Shown here: piece after piece, positions 1-6,963 of the stretch
Position numbering within the stretch: the first letter of the stretch is position 1
How the letters are laid out: every line of letters starts with the position of its first letter
From: Candidatus Gastranaerophilales bacterium
GTDB taxonomy: Bacteria; Cyanobacteriota; Vampirovibrionia; Gastranaerophilales; Gastranaerophilaceae
Direction: 5' to 3'
Assembly (NCBI GenBank): GCA_947632315.1
Contig: CANROV010000055.1
Location: 1 to 10,986, forward strand
DNA: 10,986 nucleotides
Notes under the pieces: model-generated
Seen by the model: the letters and a program-made list of their open reading frames with translations, nothing else
Database searches by the model: none
Told to the model about the DNA's origin: nothing
Made by a program: the position numbers and the translations under genes

Positions 1-95
1 TAAAGCAAATCAAAAACGACCACGATTTGAAATTCTTGGAACATCCTTTTGATGCGGCTTCTTATCTTGTTGATTACTATTTCCCTATTAAATAA
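1..95 (+). CDS. C-terminal end of an unidentified gene (partial)
   Basis: An open frame enters from the left edge (first complete codon at base 3) and ends with TAA at 93-95. It encodes about 30 residues ending in LVDYYFPIK. The stop lies four bases from the stop of the convergent gene at 100-672, the tight tail-to-tail spacing expected of two real genes. The next frame is also open from the edge to a TGA at 50-52 and gives an equally protein-like tail (ending FEILGTSF), so either frame could be the true end, or the gene could be frameshifted here. No family was recognised in such a short piece. Confidence 0.4.
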   Translation, partial: KQIKNDHDLKFLEHPFDAASYLVDYYFPIK

Positions 96-99
96 ATTA

Positions 100-672
100 T
101 TATTTAATAAGAAAAGAAGTTAATGCCGGGATAAACGGTTGTATAGTTGTAGAGATATTGGCAGTCATAATAAGAAATTCATCTAATTTTTGTTTAAAGT
201 TATTTTTGTTATCAATCGAATTTTTTAACTCATTTATTTTATTTATAATTTCATCTTTATTTTCTAAATCAGATGTTTTATTTATACTGTCTTTCATACT
301 ATCAAATACGGATAAATCTTGATTTATAGTAATATTACTGTTTGGTGAAGCAACATTGAGAATAATATTTCCATTTCCGTTATTATTGATTGCCTGTATT
401 TCTTTTAATTTATCTGATTGATTATATAATTTCACTTCTATTTGATAATGAGCCTTTATCGGGCCAAAATCCGATTTATAACCGGGATTTGTTACTATAT
501 AGAGTTCTTTTGTTCCATTTGCATAAAAAACTTCTATTAAATCATCACGTTCAATTACATTTGGTTTTATATCCGCTTCATTAACAAATAGTCTTTTTCC
601 GTTACCCCCTGATGCTCTCATTTCAAATTCAAAGCCGTTAGTTTTTTTTACTTTGCATAAGTTTTTAGGCAT
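100..672 (-). CDS. Uncharacterised 190-residue protein
   Basis: Not assigned to a named family. Residues about 5-85 look beta-rich and contain a DDLIEVFYANG..ELYIV..PGY segment followed by HYQIEVK. From memory this resembles an N-terminal domain seen in several uncharacterised bacterial proteins (GD.I...LPNG..E.Y.V.DPGF). Residues about 95-120 are rich in Asn, Ile and Ser. Residues about 135-168 are charged and probably helical or coiled-coil. The C-terminus (about 168-190, containing PFIPALTSFL) is hydrophobic and could lie on or in a membrane. There is no signal peptide. The ATG at 672 has no good Shine-Dalgarno. A five-codon mini-ORF (ATG at 689, codons MTYLI) ends in TAATG and overlaps this ATG by one base, so coupled initiation is possible. 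The gene lies downstream of res on the same strand but behind a terminator, so it is probably transcribed separately. Function unknown. Confidence 0.75.
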   Translation of the reverse strand: MPKNLCKVKKTNGFEFEMRASGGNGKRLFVNEADIKPNVIERDDLIEVFYANGTKELYIVTNPGYKSDFGPIKAHYQIEVKLYNQSDKLKEIQAINNNGNGNIILNVASPNSNITINQDLSVFDSMKDSINKTSDLENKDEIINKINELKNSIDNKNNFKQKLDEFLIMTANISTTIQPFIPALTSFLIK

Positions 673-739
673 TAAATCAAATATGTCATTTCTTCCCAGA
701 ATTAATAGTTACACTCCCATAATCAAATAATATAAGTGT

Positions 740-748
740 ATTTTATCA
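740..748 (-). promoter_or_regulatory. Possible extended -10 promoter for the 190-residue gene
   Basis: On the minus strand this reads TGATAAAAT, an extended -10 element. No convincing -35 lies 16-18 bp upstream. Transcription would start near 733, leaving a leader of about 60 nt before the ATG at 672. The same TG-N-TAAAAT form recurs at other promoter candidates in this window. Confidence 0.35.
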
Positions 749-798
749 AAATAAACAGAAATACCTTGATATATTAATAATTTTTTAATTATTATGCT

Positions 799-833
799 AA
801 AAAGCCGTTTTGTCTTTTGACAATTCGGCTTTT
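799..833. terminator. Hairpin terminator after res, probably bidirectional
   Basis: AAAAGCCG (800-807) pairs with CGGCTTTT (826-833). TTGTC (810-814) pairs with GACAA (819-823) around a TTTT loop. On the minus strand the 3' arm ends in TTTTT, and on the plus strand it is followed by TTTGTTTT. The hairpin starts three bases after the res stop codon, so it most likely ends the mod-res operon. Confidence 0.85.
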
Positions 834-836
834 GTT

Positions 837-3800
837 TTATGCAATATTAATTTTAAAATCTTTCCAATTTTTTATGGGTTCTTCGGGGAATGTTATATTA
901 TCTAATTCTTCAAAATGTCGTTTACCACAATGAATTTTTAATTTTTCTTCCGGGCGAAGTCCGAATAAATTTGTTGTTCCTTTACTTTCAAGGACAAAAT
1001 ACAATTTTTCTTCGCCTTCTTTTTCCAAAAATACCGCCCAATCGGGATTATATGTTCCTATCGGTGTATCAATTTTAAATCTGCTCGGTATTTTAAAGAA
1101 CATTTTTACATCCGGATCATCATCAAGTGCTTTTGCAAGCGGTTTTTCCACTTTATCGCTGTCATATATTACATAATCATAAACACTATGTTCTACTGCG
1201 ATTGCGTTCCTGTCCACATAAGCAACAAGTTCCTGACTGTCAAATATTTCCTGAACATAATATTCTTGTCCTGCGAGTTTAACATATTTAATTCCGGCTA
1301 TTGCAAGTTCGTGACGATTGCGTTTTATAACTTCCAATGCTTTTTCATAAAAGGCTTGCGGATTATTTCTGAAATCTTCTTCTCTTTCGCTTCCTTTTAA
1401 AATTCTTATTATGGTTCTGTGTTTAAGTTGTGTTTCTGATGCAATTAATCTCAAAATATCGGGGATATATGAATATGTCGGTTCAAGTTCTTTTGAACGT
1501 GAATGTTTTTCGCTAAAAGATACTTCCGCATTATCAATACCTATTTCTGCCGTTGATGTAACGAGTTTTGCTTTCGGGATTGCAGGCATGTCTTTTAGTT
1601 CTTTTATACATCTTTCCACTAATATTTCCGTGTCTATATTAACTCTGTATGTGGTTTTTTGTTTTATTTTGTTCCACAGTTCTTTAAATTCTGGTGAAAT
1701 AATAGCCTGTTTTTTCAGTCTTACGGTTACTTCATTATTTGCATCATTAACAACAGGTCTGTTATCAGCCTTTTCAAGTGCTTGTATTATTGCTCTTTGT
1801 GCTGCTTTTGAATATCTTTCGCTTAAATCAAGTTTACCTGCGGCAAGTTGAGCCTTCATAGTGTCTTTTACTTTGCCCTCTTTTGTTATGATTTTCTTTT
1901 CTTTTAAATCTTCATATACGGCTTGTGCTTCTTCTTCCGTAAATGATTTTTCCTCGACTTTTATTTCTTTGCATTTTATATTTTTAATTGTTTCAACACA
2001 AATTCGTTCGTGTTTTCTTTCTTTTATTTGTTTCTTTATTTCTTTTTGCAAGGGTTCGGCAATATCAGGGATATTAACATTTTCAATATTGATATTTTCA
2101 TTAACATTACCGTCATTATCAATAACACCTTCGGTCATTAATGCTCCCAATGTCATTTGTGCATCAAATTCGTTCATTTGATGTTCAATTTCCACCTGTT
2201 CTTGCCAAGTTAAATCAATCAACGAACTTAATTGAAGTACACCAAACTTCATGCCTGTTTCATCTTCAATTTCTTTTTGAAGTTTACTTGCAAATTCCGA
2301 GAAACTTTCGTTTGCCATAACGTGCAAAATGTTTACATTTCTATCTTCTATTCGTTCACCCTGTAGATTTACGCAAAGTCTTAAACCTCTGCCGACTTTT
2401 TGGCGGCATGTAAATGTTGATTTTTGCTCGATTAAAGTACAAACTTGAAATACATTCGGATTATCCCAACCCTCTTTTAATGCCGAGTGTGAGAATATAA
2501 ATCTTAAAGGACAATCAAAAGATAATAACCATTCTTTATCTTTCATAATCGTATTATATGTATCATCATCAGCCTGTGTATCGCCTTTTGTATTTTTCAA
2601 TACACCTTTTTTATCCTGTGAAAAATATCCGTTATGTGCTTTTTCAACATCTGTATTAAACCAAGTTTTAATTATTTCATAACGAGGTTTATTGATTAAT
2701 TCGTTATAACATTCTTCAAACATTTCGGCATATATGCCTTTTTCGCCTGTTTCCGTGCGATATTTTTTTACTTCATCAATAAAGAATAACGATAAAACTT
2801 TTATTCCTTTTTCGTGATAGCGAAGTTCTTTTTCAAGATGTGTTTCTATTGTTCTGTATATTTGAGCACGTTTCATTATATTTTCGTCAATACTTCCGAT
2901 TGATTTTCCCAAATCAAGTTTTTCGGAGTTTGAAAATTCTATACATTCAAATCCTTTTGTGCAATCAATACCTTCTATTGTATAGTCTTGATATAATTCA
3001 CGTTCACCCGATATTTTAAATAAATCATCACCTTGTCTTACCGTGATTGTCTTTCTTTCAACTTTATTTTCTTTATTGGCAATATCCATTTCAATTTTTG
3101 CGGAAAATCCGTTTTCGTTTGAAACTGATTTTAAAAGAATATACGGTTTATTAAAATCGTTTTCGACATAGTTTGATGAAACACAAATTTGTTTAACCAA
3201 TCCCATTTGGTAGGCATCAACGGGAGTTAATTTATATAACAGATTTATTTTTTCTCTGTGTGTAGCGGAATAACGAAGTACAACAAGCGGATTTAATGAT
3301 TCTATTGCTTCTTTTGCTTTCGAAGTGTTATCAACCGATTGCGGTTCGTCAATAATAACAATGGGGCTTGTGTCTTTAATATAATTTATTGCCGCTTCGC
3401 CGTTTAATTTGTCTTGTTCCTGATTAATGATATTTTCCGCTTTTTTAAACGCATCAATATTAATAATCATAATTTCTATTGTTGATGATGTCGCAAATTG
3501 TCTTACATCAGACAGTTTCGAGGAATTGTATATAAAATATCGGTAGGGAATACCGTCATACAAATTTGCAAAATGTTCTTTCGTAACATCAAAAGATTTT
3601 TTAACACCCTCACGAATTGCAACGGAAGGCACAACAATTATAAACTTTGTAAAACCGTATCTTTTATTGAGTTCAAGAATTGTTTTTGTATATACATAGG
3701 TTTTACCCGTTCCCGTTTCCATTTCTATCGAATATTGTTTTTTATCATATTCACGGGTAATGGGAAGTTTTTGCCGCTTTTGAATTTTGTGCATATTTGA

Positions 3801-3986
3801 AATTAAAGTATCATTATCAATCAAAATTCGGTTACATACGGATGTATTTTTTAATTGTAAATTCATAGGGCCGACATTTGTTTCAACCGAAAAAGTCATT
3901 GTAGTTTTTTCCTGTCCTTTAAACAGGTCTGCAACCGCATTTACTGCATCTGTTTGAAATTCTTGATTTTTAAACTGTAATTTCAA
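837..3986 (-). CDS. res: Type III restriction enzyme, Res (helicase-nuclease) subunit
   Basis: This 1049-residue protein is the ATP-dependent cleavage subunit of a type III restriction-modification system. It acts in complex with Mod and needs two inversely oriented unmethylated sites (family knowledge). Superfamily 2 helicase motifs are in order: Q-like region 5-22, motif I TGTGKT 91-96, Ia IVVPS near 117, II DEPQ 213-216, III SATH 240-243, V HSALKEGWDNPN 500-511 and VI QKVGRGLRL 529-537. A C-terminal PD-(D/E)xK nuclease site is visible as PDW at 981-983 and ESK at 1000-1002. The length is normal for Res and every catalytic motif looks intact. The start is TTG at 3986, with AAGGA nine bases upstream; the first internal Met is residue 30. 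The gene starts 12 bp after the stop of the 240-residue gene, so it is probably translationally coupled to it. The plus-strand open frames inside it (for example 1411-1851) are shadows. Confidence 0.96.
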   Translation of the reverse strand: MKLQFKNQEFQTDAVNAVADLFKGQEKTTMTFSVETNVGPMNLQLKNTSVCNRILIDNDTLISNMHKIQKRQKLPITREYDKKQYSIEMETGTGKTYVYTKTILELNKRYGFTKFIIVVPSVAIREGVKKSFDVTKEHFANLYDGIPYRYFIYNSSKLSDVRQFATSSTIEIMIINIDAFKKAENIINQEQDKLNGEAAINYIKDTSPIVIIDEPQSVDNTSKAKEAIESLNPLVVLRYSATHREKINLLYKLTPVDAYQMGLVKQICVSSNYVENDFNKPYILLKSVSNENGFSAKIEMDIANKENKVERKTITVRQGDDLFKISGERELYQDYTIEGIDCTKGFECIEFSNSEKLDLGKSIGSIDENIMKRAQIYRTIETHLEKELRYHEKGIKVLSLFFIDEVKKYRTETGEKGIYAEMFEECYNELINKPRYEIIKTWFNTDVEKAHNGYFSQDKKGVLKNTKGDTQADDDTYNTIMKDKEWLLSFDCPLRFIFSHSALKEGWDNPNVFQVCTLIEQKSTFTCRQKVGRGLRLCVNLQGERIEDRNVNILHVMANESFSEFASKLQKEIEDETGMKFGVLQLSSLIDLTWQEQVEIEHQMNEFDAQMTLGALMTEGVIDNDGNVNENINIENVNIPDIAEPLQKEIKKQIKERKHERICVETIKNIKCKEIKVEEKSFTEEEAQAVYEDLKEKKIITKEGKVKDTMKAQLAAGKLDLSERYSKAAQRAIIQALEKADNRPVVNDANNEVTVRLKKQAIISPEFKELWNKIKQKTTYRVNIDTEILVERCIKELKDMPAIPKAKLVTSTAEIGIDNAEVSFSEKHSRSKELEPTYSYIPDILRLIASETQLKHRTIIRILKGSEREEDFRNNPQAFYEKALEVIKRNRHELAIAGIKYVKLAGQEYYVQEIFDSQELVAYVDRNAIAVEHSVYDYVIYDSDKVEKPLAKALDDDPDVKMFFKIPSRFKIDTPIGTYNPDWAVFLEKEGEEKLYFVLESKGTTNLFGLRPEEKLKIHCGKRHFEELDNITFPEEPIKNWKDFKINIA

Positions 3987-3991
3987 TATTG

Positions 3992-4001
3992 TTATTCCTT
4001 A
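3992..4001 (-). promoter_or_regulatory. Stop/Shine-Dalgarno overlap that sets the TTG start of res
   Basis: Read on the minus strand this is TAAGGAATAA. The TAA is the stop codon of the upstream 240-residue gene, and AAGGA is the ribosome binding site for the TTG start of res at 3986. The identical ten bases occur at the mod junction (4726-4735). This supports terminating ribosomes restarting at the next gene. Confidence 0.7.
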
Positions 4002-4721
4002 TTCTTGTATATAAATTAGTGATTCAGCGAGTATTTCTATCGGAACCATTCGAGCATATTCAAATTTGCCGATATTTATATCTGCATGATCCATTTCTTT
4101 GTCAATGAATTTTGTATTACAAAGAACACATCTCCATTCATTTTGTTTGTCATAATTTCTTTCTTTTGTTATATATTTTGAAAAAAACATTTCGTATTGT
4201 TCTTTATTTGTTAAAAACTTTTTTACTCTTTCATCATACGGTTTATATTCAACATCACCCGATAAAAATGGTATATTATGTTCTTTCCCAAAAAAATCTA
4301 TTTTATCTATAAATTCTTTTTTGTTGAAAACAACTGCATATTTCCCAAATTGAGCCATATAATTAATGTATTCATCATTGAATTTGTACTTATTTTTATC
4401 AATTTCTTGAATAATTTTATTATTTAATGCCGAAGCACAAAAAACAGGAACATTATCTGCTCCTTGAAAACTTTGTTTAACCATACTTGTAGGCATTAAA
4501 GGCAATATTATTTCATCTTTTGAAGGACGTTCAATTTTTATATATATTGTTTCTTTTATATCTGTAACTTGACAACCTTCATATTCATCCCCTCGAAAAT
4601 TATTATTTTCAGTAATAAATTTTTTTGCTTTATTCATATACAAATTACCGTCAAGAAAATTTGTAGCCCATTCTTCTTTCTCAAAAAATTTTATTAATAA
4701 ATCTGAAAATACAATATTCAA
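3999..4721 (-). CDS. 240-residue protein between mod and res, function unknown
   Basis: The gene lies inside the type III operon, 11 bp after mod and 12 bp before res, so it should be made with them. I do not recognise a named family. Ordered motifs are visible: GNLYMN...F (25-35), R43 then DEYEG (45-49), FGKYAVVF..KEF (125-137), VEY (157-159), FFSKY...YDKQNEWR (179-197) and NIG..EYA (216-223). The same order is seen in the 226-residue protein at 9761-10441, so the two are probably distant homologues. The pattern also recalls DUF2971-type proteins (G.L.....F near the start, then V.Y, then K....YE.E.R), but this is an impression from memory. There is no signal peptide or membrane segment. The start is TTG at 4721, with AAGGA eight bases upstream; the next Met (residue 29) would cut off the first motif. 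It could be a third subunit, a regulator of Res, or a back-up toxic effector. Confidence 0.88.
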   Translation of the reverse strand: MNIVFSDLLIKFFEKEEWATNFLDGNLYMNKAKKFITENNNFRGDEYEGCQVTDIKETIYIKIERPSKDEIILPLMPTSMVKQSFQGADNVPVFCASALNNKIIQEIDKNKYKFNDEYINYMAQFGKYAVVFNKKEFIDKIDFFGKEHNIPFLSGDVEYKPYDERVKKFLTNKEQYEMFFSKYITKERNYDKQNEWRCVLCNTKFIDKEMDHADINIGKFEYARMVPIEILAESLIYIQE

Positions 4722-4725
4722 TAAT

Positions 4726-4735
4726 TTATTCCTTA
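4726..4735 (-). promoter_or_regulatory. Stop/Shine-Dalgarno overlap that sets the TTG start of the 240-residue gene
   Basis: The minus strand reads TAAGGAATAA. The TAA is the mod stop and the overlapping AAGGA lies eight bases before the TTG at 4721. It is the same string as at the next junction (3992-4001). Confidence 0.7.
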
Positions 4736-6655
4736 TAAAAGTTTTATATCAATATCTCTGTCTTTGAGAATGTAGTGTGCATTAGAAAGTGCGGTATCGT
4801 CTTTAAATGCACTTTCTGTTGAAACGATTTTTGCAGGTGTATATTTATCACACATAAATTCAATATCTTCGGGTGTTATTCCGTCTTTTCCGTAATCAAT
4901 ACATACAAGCACTCTATAATCTTCACCTATTGCGTATGCTTTTTTGTCGTTTATATTAACGGGAATAACTTTGTTGTCTAACGGTGAACCGAGTTTGAGC
5001 ATAACTTCATATACAACATCCATATCGCTTCTGTTTGATTTTACGGAGTGTTCAACATCATCAAGTCTTGCAAATATATCCCCGTATTGTTCGGCAGGGG
5101 AATTATCCCATTGTGCAAGGTTTGATGTATCGAGTTTTAAAACCTTAAACCCTGTATCAACATTCGGATTTTGCTCCGATATTTTCTTTCCGGCACGTCT
5201 TATTCTTTCTTTGCCTATTTCGCAAATATTTTTATACCCTGCCTTATATGCTTCAGTTTTTTGCTCACACAATTCGGGTAATTGTATCATAATAAATTTA
5301 CGATTGCCGTTATCTTCCGCATTTAATTGCATTACTGCATTTGCTGTCGTTGCTGAACCGGAGAAAAAATCAAGAATAATATCACTATCATTTGTTGTAA
5401 ATTTAACTAAAAATTTTATCAATGATATTGGTTTTGAATAATCAAAAGGGCATAATTCAAATAAATTACTTAATTGTTTTTTTGCATTATCATTAGAAAA
5501 TTCATTTTCAGTAAATTCTAAAGAAGATAGAGGTTTTTTTCTTTCTATTGTTTTAATTTCAAAACCTTGATTATTTTTCTCAATAGTTACGTTTTGATAG
5601 GTTTTTGTGTATATCCTTGAATAATTATCATATTTTTTTATAACTATAAAGCCATTTTTGTACCCGAAATCAACAAGTTCTTTACTCCATCGCCATGCCC
5701 AATCTGCTCTACTATAATTTCCTGATTTTCTTTCATTATATTTTTCTTCACTTCCACCAGGATAAAAGGTTTCGCCATTTATTATTAATGGATAATCAAG
5801 ACTTGGACTATATTGTAAACTATCATAATCAAGAGTTTGATTTAATTTATATAAGCCTCTTGTTTCAAAAAATTCATCTTTGTTTTTAAAACCTTCATCA
5901 GTATGGTTCTGTAAGTTAAAATTTATATTATCTTTGTATTTCCCATATACTAATAAAAAATCATGGTTAATTGCTATGTTGTCAGTTGATTTACCGGCTT
6001 TTTTTGTAACTCGTGGTAATAAAGCAACAAAATTTTCTTCACCAAAAACTTCATCACAAAGTCTGCGTAAGTTCGTTACTTCGTTATCATCAATAGAAAT
6101 AAATATTACTCCATCATCTCTTAATAGATTTGAAGCTAACCTTAATCGTGGAAACATCATATTTAACCAGTTTGTGTGAAATCTTCCCATTGTTTCGGGG
6201 TTTGATTTTGTCGTTTGCTCTGTTACCTCTTTATATCTTGCCATAGGATCTTTAAAATCATCTTCATATACAAAATCATTTCCCGTATTATAAGGCGGAT
6301 CTATATAAATCATTTTAACTTTGCCGAAATATGAGGTTTGTAATAATTTCAATACTTCAAGATTATCGCCCTCGATATAAAGGTTATGTGTATCTTCAAA
6401 ATTTACACTTTCTTCAACGCATGGTCTTAAAGTTCCGGTTGATCTTTTTCCTGCAATCTTATAACAGTCGGATTTACCTTTCCATTCAAATTTATATTTT
6501 TCAAAATCGTTATCTATATATTCACCGCAAAGATTTAATAATTTATCTATATCTAATTTCCCTTCATTAAAACATTGAGGAAAAACCGATTTCAATTTCT
6601 CTTTTTCCGTTAATTCTATGTCTTTACTGAAGCCTGAAACCTTTTCCATACTCAT
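4733..6655 (-). CDS. mod: Type III DNA methyltransferase, Mod subunit (N6-adenine)
   Basis: The 640-residue protein recognises the target site and transfers a methyl group from S-adenosylmethionine to adenine N6. It also directs Res to unmethylated sites (family knowledge). It has the beta-class motif order: catalytic DPPYNTG at 119-125, a variable target-recognition region at about 205-400, then the SAM-binding motif FFSGSATTANAV at 430-441, preceded by KPISLIKFL near 408-416. This order and length fit type III Mod subunits. The N-terminal 1-100 and C-terminal 500-640 regions are of the usual type. The start is ATG at 6655, with a modest GGGG seven bases upstream; a second ATG lies two codons later. 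No simple-sequence repeat that could phase-vary was seen in the gene. It is first in the operon. The target sequence cannot be read from the protein. Confidence 0.95.
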   Translation of the reverse strand: MSMEKVSGFSKDIELTEKEKLKSVFPQCFNEGKLDIDKLLNLCGEYIDNDFEKYKFEWKGKSDCYKIAGKRSTGTLRPCVEESVNFEDTHNLYIEGDNLEVLKLLQTSYFGKVKMIYIDPPYNTGNDFVYEDDFKDPMARYKEVTEQTTKSNPETMGRFHTNWLNMMFPRLRLASNLLRDDGVIFISIDDNEVTNLRRLCDEVFGEENFVALLPRVTKKAGKSTDNIAINHDFLLVYGKYKDNINFNLQNHTDEGFKNKDEFFETRGLYKLNQTLDYDSLQYSPSLDYPLIINGETFYPGGSEEKYNERKSGNYSRADWAWRWSKELVDFGYKNGFIVIKKYDNYSRIYTKTYQNVTIEKNNQGFEIKTIERKKPLSSLEFTENEFSNDNAKKQLSNLFELCPFDYSKPISLIKFLVKFTTNDSDIILDFFSGSATTANAVMQLNAEDNGNRKFIMIQLPELCEQKTEAYKAGYKNICEIGKERIRRAGKKISEQNPNVDTGFKVLKLDTSNLAQWDNSPAEQYGDIFARLDDVEHSVKSNRSDMDVVYEVMLKLGSPLDNKVIPVNINDKKAYAIGEDYRVLVCIDYGKDGITPEDIEFMCDKYTPAKIVSTESAFKDDTALSNAHYILKDRDIDIKLL

Positions 6656-6682
6656 AAAATAACCCCGTTACCTGTCATAATA

Positions 6683-6691
6683 ATTTTAACA
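6683..6691 (-). promoter_or_regulatory. Possible extended -10 promoter for the mod-res operon
   Basis: The minus strand reads TGTTAAAAT, an extended -10. No good -35 is present. Transcription would begin near 6676, about 20 nt before the mod ATG. It lies back to back with the antisense-RNA promoter at 6718-6746. Confidence 0.4.
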
Positions 6692-6717
6692 TAAAATAAC
6701 AATACTGTTTGAAAATA

Positions 6718-6746
6718 TTGAAAAGTGTTAATTTGTGTGATAAAAT
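6718..6746 (+). promoter_or_regulatory. Promoter of the antisense antitoxin RNA
   Basis: TTGAAA (-35, 6718-6723) is separated by exactly 17 bp from TAAAAT (-10, 6741-6746), and TG lies one base before the -10. Seven bases downstream, at 6753, is the first base of a long stem-loop. This is the best-formed promoter in the window. Confidence 0.7.
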
Positions 6747-6752
6747 ATAAGA

Positions 6753-6790
6753 GTAGGGGAGAGGTCATAGACCTCTCGCACAGTCCCTAC
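6753..6790 (-). terminator. Stem-loop that probably ends the toxin mRNA
   Basis: On the minus strand GTAGGG...CCCTAC encloses GAGAGGT/ACCTCTC around a five-base loop, followed by TCTTATATTTT (6742-6752). The T tract is imperfect, so termination may be partial. The same bases form the 5' stem-loop of the antisense RNA. The toxin stop codon (6787-6789) lies within the stem. Confidence 0.45.
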
Positions 6791-6873
6791 AATAAGTTAG
6801 AAATAACTAAACAGATATGCCCTATGACCAGAAGGGCATATTTTATTATTTCTAACATTTTTTGTTTTGTCAT
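6787..6873 (-). CDS. 28-residue hydrophobic peptide, candidate type I toxin
   Basis: ATG at 6873-6871, stop TAG at 6789-6787. The peptide has a short polar, basic N-terminus (MTKQKMLEIIK) followed by about 17 mostly hydrophobic residues (YALLVIGHICLVISNLL), which fits one membrane-inserting helix as in small type I toxins. AAAGGAGG at 6879-6886, five bases before the ATG, is by far the strongest ribosome binding site in the window, an unlikely coincidence. Part of it can pair with upstream leader sequence (6927-6931). A convergent antisense RNA covers nearly the whole frame. The peptide does not match the Fst, TxpA or BsrG sequences I remember; the resemblance to par is in RNA layout, not peptide sequence. 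It lies between the helicase gene and mod on the same strand. Toxicity is inferred. Confidence 0.65.
   Translation of the reverse strand: MTKQKMLEIIKYALLVIGHICLVISNLL
6796..6866 (+). terminator. Rho-independent terminator of the antisense RNA
   Basis: GTTAGAAATAA (6796-6806) pairs perfectly with TTATTTCTAAC (6846-6856). Inside it ATATGCCC (6815-6822) pairs with GGGCATAT (6834-6841). ATTTTTTGTTTT follows. The stem lies inside the toxin reading frame, so the coding sequence also serves as the terminator of the opposing RNA. Confidence 0.7.
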
Positions 6874-6881
6874 AGCTTCCT

Positions 6882-6931
6882 CCTTTCTATACACCTTGCA
6901 CAGTAAAGAGTTTGTCGTGTATAAGTAAAGG
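6882..6931 (-). promoter_or_regulatory. Leader helix that can hide the toxin Shine-Dalgarno
   Basis: In the toxin mRNA GTGTATA (6894-6888) pairs with TATACAC (6923-6917), and AAAGG of the Shine-Dalgarno (6886-6882) pairs with CCTTT (6931-6927). The 22-nt loop (6895-6916) displays the complement of GCACAGT. Occlusion of the binding site by a leader helix is a known feature of Fst and other type I toxin mRNAs. Its action here is inferred from the pairing. Confidence 0.55.
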
Positions 6932-6963
6932 ATTCACTATCAAGGAACTGCCCTACGAGGTCT

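Larger units (their letters stand above)
6753..6866 (+). ncRNA. Candidate antisense RNA antitoxin, about 114 nt
   Basis: This RNA would run from the promoter at 6718-6746 to a T-rich tract at 6858-6866, fully opposite the peptide gene at 6787-6873 apart from its first codons. It has two structured parts. The 5' stem-loop pairs 6753-6758 with 6785-6790 and 6759-6765 with 6771-6777, leaving a CATAG loop and a seven-base bulge GCACAGT. The 3' part is the terminator stem 6796-6806/6846-6856, with an inner hairpin 6815-6822/6834-6841. The loop and bulge sequences are repeated in direct orientation in the toxin leader, so the two convergent RNAs are complementary there as well. This is how RNA II of the enterococcal par (Fst) locus works (established knowledge). 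Its expression and function here are inferred. Confidence 0.65.
6761..6962 (+). repeat. Short direct repeats shared by the 5' ends of the two convergent RNAs
   Basis: GTCATAG occurs at 6764-6770 and 6869-6875 (the second copy contains the toxin start codon). GCACAGT occurs at 6778-6784 and 6898-6904. CCCTAC occurs at 6785-6790 and 6951-6956, and GAGGTC at 6761-6766 and 6957-6962. The first three appear in the same order in both sets. Since the two RNAs are read from opposite strands, DNA direct repeats become complementary RNA segments, as with DRa and DRb of par loci. Confidence 0.6.

Noticed and set aside
1411..2181. Long plus-strand open frames (146 and 106 codons) opposite res
   Set aside because: They lie wholly antisense to the clear Res coding sequence, have no ribosome binding site worth noting, and have the hydrophobic, Ser/Phe-rich composition typical of the complement of a Lys/Glu-rich gene.
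4944..5441. 165-codon plus-strand open frame opposite mod
   Set aside because: It is antisense to conserved Mod sequence including the SAM-binding motif, has shadow-type composition and no promoter or Shine-Dalgarno of its own.
4733..6655. Phase-variable mod gene
   Set aside because: Many type III mod genes carry simple tandem repeats that switch the frame. None was seen here, and the frame is intact.
6725..6928. 67-codon plus-strand open frame across the toxin-antitoxin locus
   Set aside because: No ribosome binding site. The region is better explained by an antisense RNA with promoter, stems and terminator, and by the opposite-strand 28-codon frame with a strong Shine-Dalgarno.
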